From the NCBI RefSeq assembly GCF_005281835.1, contig NZ_RZIS01000008.1, forward strand, positions 160,720-224,719: a DNA stretch of 64,000 bases, in the 5' to 3' direction. A program made the translations under genes and the position numbers. Each line of letters begins with the position of its first letter. The first letter of the stretch is position 1. Positions 44,790-54,257 of this stretch are shown here, one piece after another. Under the pieces are notes generated by a model. That model was not told where the DNA came from and searched no databases. It saw nothing but the letters and a program-made list of their open reading frames with translations. The DNA is from Vibrio profundi. GTDB lineage: Bacteria > Pseudomonadota > Gammaproteobacteria > Enterobacterales > Vibrionaceae.

Positions 44790-47700
44790 TTAAAGGCTCT
44801 TTTCCAGCATTAACTCATCCACTAATTCTGCCAATGGTTTTGGCCTACCAATAATGTAGCCTTGCCCATAGGTAACGCCCAGCTCAAGTAGCTTGTCGAT
44901 AATCTGGGTATTTTCAACAAACTCCGCCACAGTGCGCTTACCCATCTGCTGCGCTAAGTCGTTGATCGAGCGAACCATAACGTGGTCCATTTCATTGACA
45001 TCAATATCACGCACAAACAGACCATCGATTTTCACAATATCTACTGGCAGCTTTTTCAAATAACCAAACGACGATAAACCCGAACCAAAATCATCAAGCG
45101 CAATTAAGCAGCCTAATTCTTTCACTTGGGTAAAGAATTCAATCGCTTGATTCATATTGCTCATTGCGGCAGTTTCAGTGATTTCCAGACACAATTTTTC
45201 GCAAGGCACTGCCGATTGTTCCAAGCTTTCCAGCAAGAATTCAATGAACTCTCGGTTGCCCATCGAGTGGCCAGATAAGTTAATCGAACACAAACCAAGT
45301 TCTTCAATGGCGTCGGGGTGAGCTTCTAACCAGGTCAACGTCTGACTGACTACCTGACGGTCAATCAAATGCGCAATATTATAACGCTCAGAAGCGGGCA
45401 TAAAAATGCCTGGAGAAATGTACTCTCCTTTGCTGTTTTTGATTCGAACCAAAATTTCAAAATGCATTTTTTCGCTTGCTTCATCGAAACTCATGATCCG
45501 CTGTGCAAAAAGTTCTAGTCGGTCATGCGCCAATGCATCATGGACTAAATTAACGCTTTCCATTTCCAAATGACGGCGCTGTTGCGCTTCATCATCTTCA
45601 TGATAAAGGTTGTAGCGATTACGCCCTGCTTCCTTCGCTCCATGGCACGCGGCATCAGCTTGGGCATGAACGGTTTGCCCTGACGACGCGGTATGGTCAA
45701 TCAGACGGATCCCTATCGAACACGTCAGGTGCAATCGAATATCGTCCCACAAGAAGGCTTGTTCGCTCATTGTCGAGATAATGCTTCGGCAAGTTGTAAT
45801 GGCATCGCGCTCGGTACAGTCTTTGAGTAGCACAGCAAATTCATCACCGCCCATACGCGCTAATATTGCGTTGTAAGGCAGAACGTCTTCCAACAGCCCG
45901 GCACAGAACAAAATCGCGGCGTCACCAGCTTCATGACCAGCAGTATCATTAAGGACTTTTAGCTGGTCTAAATCGAGGTACAGCATGGCGTGAGTACGCA
46001 TGTGCGTCTCTACTTCTTTGAGCGCTTTTCCTAGCACAATCTCGAAATAGTTACGGTTATAGGTATCGGTCAATAAATCATAGCTGGCTTGATATTCTAA
46101 CTGCTCGGCAAGCTCGCGAGTCTCCGAAATGTCTTCGCCAACAATCAGTAACTGATCTGAGTCCGTCAGCGGACGAATATTTTCTCGTACCCAAATAGTT
46201 TTACCACTCGCATGCCGATACTGGATATCGCGTCGCCACACTCCTTTGGTTGTCTGCTGAGGTAGCAACAGCACCTGACGTGGGATCAATGCATTTTCAT
46301 CCACGTAGAACTCACGTGGACGATGGCCCAACAACTCATCCGGGGTATAACCCAACAGCTGTTCAGTAAATTGGTTAACCTGTTGAATGCGGTTATTGGC
46401 GTCTAGAGTCACCATCATGACTGGCTGTTTGTCGTAATATAAACGCAGGTTTGATTCACGCTGAAACAGCTTACTTTCCGCAAACTTTCTCGACGTAACA
46501 TCCCGAGCTTCTAATAAAAACTGAATGATTCCGAGTTCTTGATTCGGCAATGGTTTAATGGAAACTTCTAAGATTAATGAGCCTTGATCGCGACACCAAA
46601 TCTCCGCTTCAAAATGCAATGTGCTGTAAGGTTCACCACCCGAGAAGTAATCATTCAGCGTTTTTGCTGCGCTCTCTTCCCAATGTTTGTGCTGCCAAAG
46701 GTTAGCGTCTAAATGAAACCCTTGGTTATACAACAGTTCGTGCAATTTACTATTGCTCGACACAAGCTTACCTTGCTGATCAATGATGCCGATGTACTGC
46801 AGGCTTTGGTCAAAAATCGATTCCAGTAGCAGTTGGTTTTTGCGGCTGGTAGTTTCGCTACGCTTAAGACGTTTCAGATAATACGCCAGCGCTAAAATGA
46901 TGATCGCCATCAGCAAAAATACGCTACTTAAGGTTTGGATTTCCGTTTGGTAGCGTACAAAAAACGGTTGAGGCTTATTAAAGAAGGTCGCACTTGCTTC
47001 GCCATCGGCCCCTAAATTCCAACGTTTCACCATTTGGTAATCGAGCTTGATTTCAGGCGACCCCGCTCTCACTTTAGGTAGCGCCTGTTGAGGTTGGGAC
47101 AGTACTCTCACAAGCATTCGCCCTGCTTCGCGCCCTTGCACAAAACCACTTTGAATCACCCCACCAACTGCGCCATGGCCAAGCCCAAGGTCATGCACCA
47201 TGTAGATCGGCACATTCGATTCTTGATTCAATTTAATCCAATCTTGATCATCACTGATGTAGCCTTGCTTATCGCGATAATACGCCCAGAACAGTACGCT
47301 ATTGGTCTGTTCCATGCTGCTCGCATCTTGACGCATTTGATCAAAAGACTCTGGCACATAGTGTTTTACCATGTCTTGATATTCAGGGTGAGCCACTAAA
47401 AACTTATCGATTTGCGCGCGAATCGCATCACCTGTAATGGAAAAGTCAGACACGACATAAATTTTTTCCACCCCAGACTGCAGTCTTTGAATCAACGAAA
47501 TATTGCTGAGTAGATCGATGTCTTCAATCACACCGGTGGCGTTAATATCTTGATGCATCCGCGAGGAGTAGTTATTAATGCCGCCGAAAATCACTGGCGT
47601 ATCACCCAGCTCTGGCGCTAAGCGCTGCATTAAATTCAAAGCATTGTTATCGCTGACCACGATAGCGCTAAACTTTTCATGAGAAAGCTTGGTTTTGTAG

Positions 47701-47936
47701 AGGCGATAAAGCTGATCGAGGTAATCTTGATTTTGCGTGCGCTTGGTATCGAGATAGACCACGCGGTAAGGAATTTCTTCGCTGTTCAGCTGACTGGCTA
47801 AGCCACTTTGGAAGCGGTCGGTCCAAAAAAAACCATGGTGATAGGAATGCACAACCAGCACATCTCTTGACTCTGCTGTCGCAAATACACTCCAGAACAT
47901 CGCGAGAAAAATAAAAGAAAAGCGCACTGATTTCAC
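44790..47936 (-). CDS. Sensor c-di-GMP enzyme: periplasmic-binding domain, PAS, GGDEF, EAL
   Basis: A 1048-residue membrane sensor. A signal sequence (1-22) leads to a periplasmic ABC-substrate-binding-like domain (about 25-320; DVLVVHSYHHGFFWTDRF, IVVSDNNALN), one membrane helix (about 337-357), two PAS domains (about 372-480 and 495-610), GGDEF with intact RMGGDEFAVLL near 695, and EAL in which the motif reads EILVR near 827 (still ExLxR) with DDFGSGLSS near 947. The glycine-threonine of AEGVET is replaced (AEFVEN). Likely bifunctional in c-di-GMP turnover, ligand unknown. It lies 24 bases upstream of nothing else co-directional except rsmJ, so weak co-transcription with rsmJ is possible. 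Confidence 0.9.
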   Translation of the reverse strand: MKSVRFSFIFLAMFWSVFATAESRDVLVVHSYHHGFFWTDRFQSGLASQLNSEEIPYRVVYLDTKRTQNQDYLDQLYRLYKTKLSHEKFSAIVVSDNNALNLMQRLAPELGDTPVIFGGINNYSSRMHQDINATGVIEDIDLLSNISLIQRLQSGVEKIYVVSDFSITGDAIRAQIDKFLVAHPEYQDMVKHYVPESFDQMRQDASSMEQTNSVLFWAYYRDKQGYISDDQDWIKLNQESNVPIYMVHDLGLGHGAVGGVIQSGFVQGREAGRMLVRVLSQPQQALPKVRAGSPEIKLDYQMVKRWNLGADGEASATFFNKPQPFFVRYQTEIQTLSSVFLLMAIIILALAYYLKRLKRSETTSRKNQLLLESIFDQSLQYIGIIDQQGKLVSSNSKLHELLYNQGFHLDANLWQHKHWEESAAKTLNDYFSGGEPYSTLHFEAEIWCRDQGSLILEVSIKPLPNQELGIIQFLLEARDVTSRKFAESKLFQRESNLRLYYDKQPVMMVTLDANNRIQQVNQFTEQLLGYTPDELLGHRPREFYVDENALIPRQVLLLPQQTTKGVWRRDIQYRHASGKTIWVRENIRPLTDSDQLLIVGEDISETRELAEQLEYQASYDLLTDTYNRNYFEIVLGKALKEVETHMRTHAMLYLDLDQLKVLNDTAGHEAGDAAILFCAGLLEDVLPYNAILARMGGDEFAVLLKDCTERDAITTCRSIISTMSEQAFLWDDIRLHLTCSIGIRLIDHTASSGQTVHAQADAACHGAKEAGRNRYNLYHEDDEAQQRRHLEMESVNLVHDALAHDRLELFAQRIMSFDEASEKMHFEILVRIKNSKGEYISPGIFMPASERYNIAHLIDRQVVSQTLTWLEAHPDAIEELGLCSINLSGHSMGNREFIEFLLESLEQSAVPCEKLCLEITETAAMSNMNQAIEFFTQVKELGCLIALDDFGSGLSSFGYLKKLPVDIVKIDGLFVRDIDVNEMDHVMVRSINDLAQQMGKRTVAEFVENTQIIDKLLELGVTYGQGYIIGRPKPLAELVDELMLEKSL

Positions 47937-48026
47937 CTTAACAACATGGATACTGTTAATATTATCACCCTTGAGTATTAAATGTACTTCATCCTATAAG
48001 TTTTCGCTCAATTACAAGGATTGGAT

Positions 48027-48491
48027 ATGCCGACTTCACAAGCTCGTTTGGACGACTTAGATCGCGCCATTTTAAAAACTTTAATGGAAGATGCTCGAAC
48101 GCCTTACGCGGAAATGGCTAAGCTGTTTGATGTCAGCCCTGCCACAATCCACGTACGAATCGAGAAGATGAAGTCCGCCGATATCATTCAAGGTACGGAA
48201 GTGATCGTAAACACCAAGAAGTTGGGCTATGACGTGTGCTGTTTTATCGGTATAAACTTGAATGCCGCGCGTGATTATCACTCGGCGATTGAAAAGCTCA
48301 ACGCATTAGATGAGGTGGTAGAAGCCTATTACACCACTGGCGCCTACAACATCTTCGTGAAGCTGATGTGTAAATCCATCGAAGAACTGCAATTTGTATT
48401 GATTGATAAGCTGCAAGCGATCGATGAAGTGCAATCCACCGAGACCCTAATCTCGCTGCAAAACCCGATCAATCGCAACGTAAATCCGTAA
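48027..48491 (+). CDS. asnC: Transcriptional regulator AsnC
   Basis: An Lrp/AsnC family regulator of 154 residues. N-terminal helix-turn-helix (RAILKTLMEDARTPYAEMAK then VSPATIHVRIEKMK) and a C-terminal ligand-binding domain (LDEVVEAYYTTGAYNIFVKL, STETLISLQNPI) that match E. coli AsnC nearly residue for residue, so orthology is likely. E. coli AsnC activates asnA in response to asparagine; no asnA is visible here. I chose the ATG at 48027, six bases after AAGGA. Divergent from the large sensor gene. Confidence 0.93.
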   Translation: MPTSQARLDDLDRAILKTLMEDARTPYAEMAKLFDVSPATIHVRIEKMKSADIIQGTEVIVNTKKLGYDVCCFIGINLNAARDYHSAIEKLNALDEVVEAYYTTGAYNIFVKLMCKSIEELQFVLIDKLQAIDEVQSTETLISLQNPINRNVNP

Positions 48492-48513
48492 TCAAACTTC
48501 AATCACCAGATAC

Positions 48514-48541
48514 AAAAAGAGCCTCAATCGAGGCTCTTTAT
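48514..48541. terminator. Bidirectional terminator between asnC and prlC
   Basis: AAAAAGAGCCTC / GAGGCTCTTTA with an AATC loop. Confidence 0.85.
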
Positions 48542-48560
48542 CGTTTGGGGGGCTAAATCA

Positions 48561-50603
48561 TTACGCTTTAATACCCGCATGGCGTAGCATCGCATCGATT
48601 TGTGGCTCACGACCACGGAAGCGTTTGAATAGCTCCATCGGCTCTTCACTGCCACCCATTTCAAGAACGTTATTCAAGAAGCGTTTGCCCGTTTCAGTAT
48701 TAAAAATACCTTCTTCTTCAAATGCAGAGAATGCATCAGCCGATAGCACTTCAGCCCACAAGTAGCTGTAGTAGCCTGCACTGTAACCACCAGCGAAAAT
48801 ATGGCCAAAGCTGTGTGAGAAACGGTTCCATTCAATACTTGGTAGTACCGCCACTTTAGATTTCACCGCAGCTAACGTTTCGAGTACACGAGCCCCCACT
48901 TCAGGGTCGTACTCAGCGTGCAACGTAAAGTCGAACAGACCAAATTCAAGCTGACGCAAAATAAACATCGCTGATTGGAAGTTCTTCGCCGCGAGCATTT
49001 TTTCCAGCATCTCTTTTGGTAACGCTTCACCCGTTTCAAAATGGCCTGAAATGAACGCTAACGCTTGCTCTTCCCAACACCAGTTTTCTAGGAATTGGCT
49101 TGGTAGCTCTACCGCATCCCATGGCACACCATTGATGCCCGATACCGCGCCTGCGTCCACTTGAGTAAGCATATGGTGAATACCGTGACCAAACTCGTGG
49201 AATAGCGTCACGACTTCGTCATGAGTAAATAGGGCTGGTTTATCACCAACGGGCTTATTGAAGTTACACGTTAGGTAAGCCACTGGCGTTTGTAATTCAC
49301 CTGACTCGGTAATACGACGCCCACGACAATCGTCCATCCACGCGCCACCACGCTTGTGTTCACGAGCGTACAAATCAAGATAGAAGCTACCACGTAGCGT
49401 GCCTTCGGCATCGAAGATATCAAAGAAACGTACCGACTCATGCCAAGTATCAACGCCTTCGCGCTCTGTCACTGTCATACCAAACACACGGTTTAATACT
49501 TCAAACAGTCCACTTACCGCTTTTGATTCTGGGAAGTAAGGGCGAAGCTCTTCATCCGAAATTTGGAATAGATGTTGTTTTTGCTTCTCGCTGTAGTAAG
49601 CGATATCCCACAGTTCAAGCTCAGATACACCAAACTCTTTTTCAGCAAACTGGCGCAATTCTTCAACTTCACGCTCACCTTGTGGCTTCGCTTTTACCGC
49701 CAAGTCATTCAAGAAACCCAGAACTTGATCAGAAGTTTCGGCCATTTTCGTTGCCAATGACTTTTCGCTATAGGTACCGAAACCTAACATGCGCGCGATT
49801 TCATGACGCAGTTTTAGCTGCTCGGTAATGATTTCTGTGTTGTCCCACTGACCAGCATTTGGGCCACGATCTGATGCACGCGTTACATATGCTTCGTACA
49901 ACTCTTTACGTAGCGCTTGGTTGTCACAGTAAGTCATCACAGGTAGATAAGACGGCATATCCAACGTCAGTAAGTAACCTTCAACTTCTTTCGCTTCCGC
50001 TGCAGCTTTTGCTGCCGCAAGTGCCGATTCAGGCATACCTGCTAAATCCGCGTCATCGGCTATTTGCTTGGTCCAACCCATTGTCGCATCCAGCACGTTG
50101 TTCGAGAACTGAGACCCCAACTCCGACATGCGTTTGCTGATCTCACCGTAACGGTGCTGCTCATCGGCAGGTAGCCCGATACCCGATAACTCAAAATCAC
50201 GCAGTGCATCGGTAATGGTTTTTTTCTGAGCTTGGCTTAGAGAAGCAAACTCTTCGCTCGCTTTGATCGCTTTATACGCTTCAAACAGCCCTTTGTGTTG
50301 ACCAACCCAAGTTCCATATTCAGAAAGTAACGGCAAGCAGCTTTCGTACGCGTCGCGCAGCTCATCGCTGTTCACGACTGAATTCATGTGACTCACAGGA
50401 GACCAAATACGGCTTAAGCGATCATCCACTTCTTCAATTGGCGCGATCAAATTACTCCAGCTCGGTGCTGTATTGCCTTCTAATACTTCTTCGATTTTAC
50501 GGCGACAGTCCGCGATGATAGCTTCAACCGCAGGCTTTACATGCTCAGGCTTAATAAGGGAAAACGGAGGTAAATCCGTAAAAGTGAGGAGCGGATTAGA
50601 CAT
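48561..50603 (-). CDS. prlC: Oligopeptidase A
   Basis: PrlC is a cytosolic M3-family zinc metallopeptidase that degrades short peptides, including cleaved signal peptides. 680 residues, as in E. coli. The zinc site is HEFGHGIHH at about 469-477 with the downstream Glu in ELPSQFLENWCWE. Family blocks DLYAREHKRGGAWMDD and GYYSYLWAEVLSADAF are present. In E. coli prlC is a heat-shock gene next to rsmJ; I do not see a clear sigma-32 promoter here. AAAGGAATG spacing supports the ATG at 50603. Confidence 0.97.
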   Translation of the reverse strand: MSNPLLTFTDLPPFSLIKPEHVKPAVEAIIADCRRKIEEVLEGNTAPSWSNLIAPIEEVDDRLSRIWSPVSHMNSVVNSDELRDAYESCLPLLSEYGTWVGQHKGLFEAYKAIKASEEFASLSQAQKKTITDALRDFELSGIGLPADEQHRYGEISKRMSELGSQFSNNVLDATMGWTKQIADDADLAGMPESALAAAKAAAEAKEVEGYLLTLDMPSYLPVMTYCDNQALRKELYEAYVTRASDRGPNAGQWDNTEIITEQLKLRHEIARMLGFGTYSEKSLATKMAETSDQVLGFLNDLAVKAKPQGEREVEELRQFAEKEFGVSELELWDIAYYSEKQKQHLFQISDEELRPYFPESKAVSGLFEVLNRVFGMTVTEREGVDTWHESVRFFDIFDAEGTLRGSFYLDLYAREHKRGGAWMDDCRGRRITESGELQTPVAYLTCNFNKPVGDKPALFTHDEVVTLFHEFGHGIHHMLTQVDAGAVSGINGVPWDAVELPSQFLENWCWEEQALAFISGHFETGEALPKEMLEKMLAAKNFQSAMFILRQLEFGLFDFTLHAEYDPEVGARVLETLAAVKSKVAVLPSIEWNRFSHSFGHIFAGGYSAGYYSYLWAEVLSADAFSAFEEEGIFNTETGKRFLNNVLEMGGSEEPMELFKRFRGREPQIDAMLRHAGIKA

Positions 50604-50826
50604 ATAAACATTCCTTTGGGTTTCAGACGTTGTCGTCTTTCTTCGAATTGGATCGTCTTATAGGTAATTCACGTTCGCCAAAGCAGCAAACCAGACAAGA
50701 AAAACCTTAAGTTGTTAACTATTAAATAGTGGTAGCTTATAGAAATTTCAATAGTCGCGTATAATGAACTGATTATATCCACCTACACTAACTACACTCA
50801 CCAACAGAGTGTTACGAGAGTTTAAT

Positions 50827-51666
50827 TTGTTAAGTTATCGCCACAGCTTCCACGCTGGCAATCATGCCGATGTGGTTAAACATATCGTACAAAGCCTTAT
50901 TCTTAATGCTTTGAAACAAAAAGATAAACCTTTTGTCTATCACGATACTCACTCTGGTGTAGGTCGTTACGATTTAACCCATGAGTGGTCTGAAAAGACG
51001 GGAGAATACAAGCAAGGTATTTCTCGAGTATGGGATCAACAAGACATTCCTGAAGACATTCAAAGTTACTTGAATGCCATTTCAGAGCTCAACAACGGCG
51101 ATAAACTTCGTTATTACCCAGGCTCTCCGCGAGTGGCTCGTGCGCACCTACGCGATCAAGACCGCATGGTATTAACCGAGCTTCACCCAGCTGATCACCC
51201 TTTACTGGAACAAGAATTCCACCGTGATCGCCAAGTGTCGATCTACAAAGAAGACGGTTTTCAGCGTCTAAAAGCCAGCTTGCCACCCAAAGAGCGTCGC
51301 GGCCTAGTCCTGATTGACCCACCTTACGAGCTGGCAAAAGAATATCGCGATGTGGTGACTGCCATCGCTCAAAGTCATAAGCGTTGGGCTACGGGTATCT
51401 ATGCGATTTGGTACCCAGTAGTAAACCGTTGTGACATCGAAGATATGATCGAAGGGCTAGAAAGCTTAGGCATTCGTAAAATTCTTCAAATTGAGCTTGG
51501 TGTCTCTCCTGACACCAACGAACGCGGCATGACAGCATCTGGCATGATTGTGATTAACCCTCCTTGGAAACTTGAAAGCCAAATGAATGCGATTTTGCCT
51601 TTCTTGAAGGAAGCAATTGCGCCCGCGACAGGTCATATCAAAGTAGACTGGATCGTACCGGAATAA
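50827..51666 (+). CDS. rlmJ: 23S rRNA (adenine(2030)-N(6))-methyltransferase
   Basis: RlmJ methylates A2030 of 23S rRNA. The N-terminus MLSYRHSFHAGNHADVVKHI matches E. coli RlmJ when a TTG at 50827 is used (279 residues, E. coli 280); a GTG/TTG six codons earlier only adds MLREFN. Motifs: DTHSGVGRYDL, TELHPAD, catalytic DPPYE, and the C-terminal TASGMIVINPPWKL and VDWIVPE. Divergent from prlC and upstream of gor, as in E. coli. Confidence 0.96.
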   Translation: MLSYRHSFHAGNHADVVKHIVQSLILNALKQKDKPFVYHDTHSGVGRYDLTHEWSEKTGEYKQGISRVWDQQDIPEDIQSYLNAISELNNGDKLRYYPGSPRVARAHLRDQDRMVLTELHPADHPLLEQEFHRDRQVSIYKEDGFQRLKASLPPKERRGLVLIDPPYELAKEYRDVVTAIAQSHKRWATGIYAIWYPVVNRCDIEDMIEGLESLGIRKILQIELGVSPDTNERGMTASGMIVINPPWKLESQMNAILPFLKEAIAPATGHIKVDWIVPE

Positions 51667-51852
51667 AGCGACTCTGTTTTGGCTTTTACCGCTCAATAGA
51701 AGATTCAGCGATAAGAGCAAACAACTAATTACAAAGGATAGATTGAGTTCAACCGATCTGTCCTCCATATCAAGATAGATAACAAATTCACATTGAGAGC
51801 GTTGCCTTTGGATATCAATGAAACCCTCTCACGATAATAATTGGAGAAAGTA

Positions 51853-53208
51853 ATGGCGACTCATTTTGATTACATCTGTATTGGCGGCGGCTCTGGTGGT
51901 ATTGCATCGGCTAACCGTGCTTCTATGTACGGCGCTAAAGTTGCACTAATCGAAGCTCAGGATCTAGGCGGTACTTGTGTAAACGTTGGCTGTGTTCCTA
52001 AGAAGGTTATGTGGCATGGTGCTCAAGTCGCTGAAGCGATGAACCTATACGCTGAAGACTACGGCTTCGACGTAGACGTAAAAGGCTTCGACTGGAGCAA
52101 AATGGTAGAAAGCCGCCAAGCATACATTGGCCGTATTCACCAATCTTACGACCGCGTACTAGGTAACAATAAAGTAAACGTAATCAAAGGTTTTGCTAAA
52201 TTCGTTGACGAAAAAACCGTTGAAGTGAATGGCGAGCAATACACTGCGGATCACATCCTGATCGCTGTTGGTGGCCGCCCAACTATTCCAAATATCCCAG
52301 GCGCAGAATACGGTATCGATTCAAACGGCTTCTTCGAGCTAAACGAACAGCCAAAACGCGTTGCGGTTATCGGTGCAGGTTATATTGCAGTTGAAATTGC
52401 AGGTGTACTTCACGCACTAGGTACTGAAACACACCTATTCTGCCGTAAAGAGTCCCCACTACGCAGCTTCGACCCAATGATCGTTGAAACGCTAGTAGAA
52501 GTGATGAATACGGAAGGCCCAACACTGCACACGCACTCTGTTCCAAAAGAAGTGGTGAAAGAAGCAGACGGTAGCCTAACGCTGCACCTAGAAAATGGTG
52601 AAACACAAAACGTGGATACACTCATCTGGGCAATCGGTCGTCACCCAGCAACTGATGCTATCAACCTAGCGTCAACTGGCGTTGAAACAAATGACCGTGG
52701 CTACATCAAAGTAGACGAATACCAAGAAACCAACGTGAAAGGCATCTACTGTGTAGGTGACATCATGGAAGGTGGTATCGAACTGACTCCTGTCGCTGTT
52801 AAAGCAGGTCGTCAACTGTCTGAGCGCCTATTCAACGGTAAAACGAACGCAAAGATGGACTACGAATTGGTTCCAACAGTGGTATTTAGCCACCCACCAA
52901 TCGGTACTATCGGCCTAACGACTCAAGAAGCAGAAGAGAAGTACGGCAAAGACAACATCAAAGTCTACACATCAGGTTTCACTGCGATGTACACAGCGGT
53001 AACTAAGCACCGTCAACCTTGTAAGATGAAGCTAGTATGTGCTGGCGAAGAAGAAACGGTTGTTGGCCTACACGGCATCGGTTTTACTGTTGACGAAATG
53101 ATTCAAGGCTTCGGTGTAGCAATGAAGATGGGCGCAACCAAAGCTGATTTCGATTCTGTTGTGGCAATTCACCCAACAGGCAGCGAAGAATTCGTTACCA
53201 TGCGCTAA
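51853..53208 (+). CDS. gor: Glutathione-disulfide reductase
   Basis: Gor reduces oxidised glutathione with NADPH and FAD. 451 residues. FAD motif GGGSGGIASANRAS, redox-active disulfide GGTCVNVGCVPKK with C42 and C47, NADPH-binding GAGYIAVEIAG, second FAD motif YCVGDI, and the C-terminal catalytic HPTGSEE of the partner subunit. The ATG at 51853 follows GGAG by seven bases; the TTG four codons before contains that site and is unlikely. Followed by a terminator. Confidence 0.97.
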   Translation: MATHFDYICIGGGSGGIASANRASMYGAKVALIEAQDLGGTCVNVGCVPKKVMWHGAQVAEAMNLYAEDYGFDVDVKGFDWSKMVESRQAYIGRIHQSYDRVLGNNKVNVIKGFAKFVDEKTVEVNGEQYTADHILIAVGGRPTIPNIPGAEYGIDSNGFFELNEQPKRVAVIGAGYIAVEIAGVLHALGTETHLFCRKESPLRSFDPMIVETLVEVMNTEGPTLHTHSVPKEVVKEADGSLTLHLENGETQNVDTLIWAIGRHPATDAINLASTGVETNDRGYIKVDEYQETNVKGIYCVGDIMEGGIELTPVAVKAGRQLSERLFNGKTNAKMDYELVPTVVFSHPPIGTIGLTTQEAEEKYGKDNIKVYTSGFTAMYTAVTKHRQPCKMKLVCAGEEETVVGLHGIGFTVDEMIQGFGVAMKMGATKADFDSVVAIHPTGSEEFVTMR

Positions 53209-53231
53209 TGCACTAACAAATGAATTCGATA

Positions 53232-53260
53232 TAAAAAGCAGGCCTTGAGCCTGCTTTTTT
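53232..53260. terminator. Bidirectional terminator after gor
   Basis: AAAAAGCAGGC / GCCTGCTTTTTT-type stem (AAAAAGCAGGCCTTGAGCCTGC plus TTTTTT). Its right edge overlaps the end of the convergent response-regulator gene. Confidence 0.88.
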
Positions 53261-54155
53261 AAAACCCAACAATTGTCACCTTGCCTTGCGCCATTTCATG
53301 CAGTTGGCAAGAGAAGTCGACCCGTTTGTCCGCTCCTTTCTCAAATAGCACTTTCAATTTATCAAAGGCTGTTGGCACAAAGCTGATGTTTTTAAGGCGT
53401 AGACTTTTACGAGAATTAGAATCTAAAAATGCCAAGGAAGACTTATCTAGCACTTGCTGACACGTCTCAAAAATAGCCTTGCTCACGACTTTGCTGTGAA
53501 TCGACTTCTGCATTTCGGCAACATCAATCGAAGGGTTACTAGCGGCAAATACGCACGCAGCGTAAATATCCAAAATCGCGACAGCTCGAGGTTTTTGGGT
53601 TTCTCCATCGGCATAAATGGCCAACAGCACGGGCAACTTACTTTCATCAAATAACTGCTGACGTATATTGTTCAACTCAATATCGCTGTGTACCACCTTC
53701 TTCAGCAACTTCTCCAACTGAGTCAATTTTGGTAACGCCAACTCTTTTTGCACTTCAACAATCTGGTCAAGCTCGAACTGACTCTCTTCTGCGCCTTGCA
53801 CTAAAGGCAGCAACTTCTGGTGTAAATCTTCATCATCAAAAGGTTTTGAAAGTACAAAGCTCGCCCCTGCTGCCTGCGCTTGCTTAATATGTTGCTCATC
53901 GTCCACGGTGGTGATCATCGCTAACTTGATATCAGGAAATTGAGCAGACACTTGTTCCACTAGCTCTAGCCCTGTCATGTCTGGCATGTGCCAATCCGTC
54001 AGCACAATTTCAGGCTGCCATTGCTCAATATGCTGCAACGCATCTAACGCGCAGCTGGTTTTTTCGATCGATAGGCGTCGATAACCAAACCCTTCTAAAG
54101 CGCGCTTTACAATTTCGAGTGTCGCCTTACTGTCATCCACGATTAATATTTTCAC
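53259..54155 (-). CDS. Orphan response regulator with uncharacterised C-terminal domain
   Basis: A 298-residue protein. Residues 1-118 are a CheY-like receiver with D7/D8, phosphoacceptor D54 in LTDWHMPDMTG, and the conserved lysine in LSKPFDDED. The remaining 180 residues (from about ELDQIVEVQKEL) match no output domain that I can name: no helix-turn-helix, GGDEF, HD-GYP or PP2C motif. A single CheX/FliN-like resemblance is possible but weak. No kinase gene is adjacent. Divergent from the coiled-coil membrane gene 103 bases away. Confidence 0.82.
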   Translation of the reverse strand: MKILIVDDSKATLEIVKRALEGFGYRRLSIEKTSCALDALQHIEQWQPEIVLTDWHMPDMTGLELVEQVSAQFPDIKLAMITTVDDEQHIKQAQAAGASFVLSKPFDDEDLHQKLLPLVQGAEESQFELDQIVEVQKELALPKLTQLEKLLKKVVHSDIELNNIRQQLFDESKLPVLLAIYADGETQKPRAVAILDIYAACVFAASNPSIDVAEMQKSIHSKVVSKAIFETCQQVLDKSSLAFLDSNSRKSLRLKNISFVPTAFDKLKVLFEKGADKRVDFSCQLHEMAQGKVTIVGF

Positions 54156-54257
54156 CGTACTCCAATCCTTAGTGCCCAGCTGTTTAAATTATAGGCACGA
54201 TTGCTTACAGCACCTAAACTTAGTCAATAACTTATACGATATGGAGCCGCCAGCATC

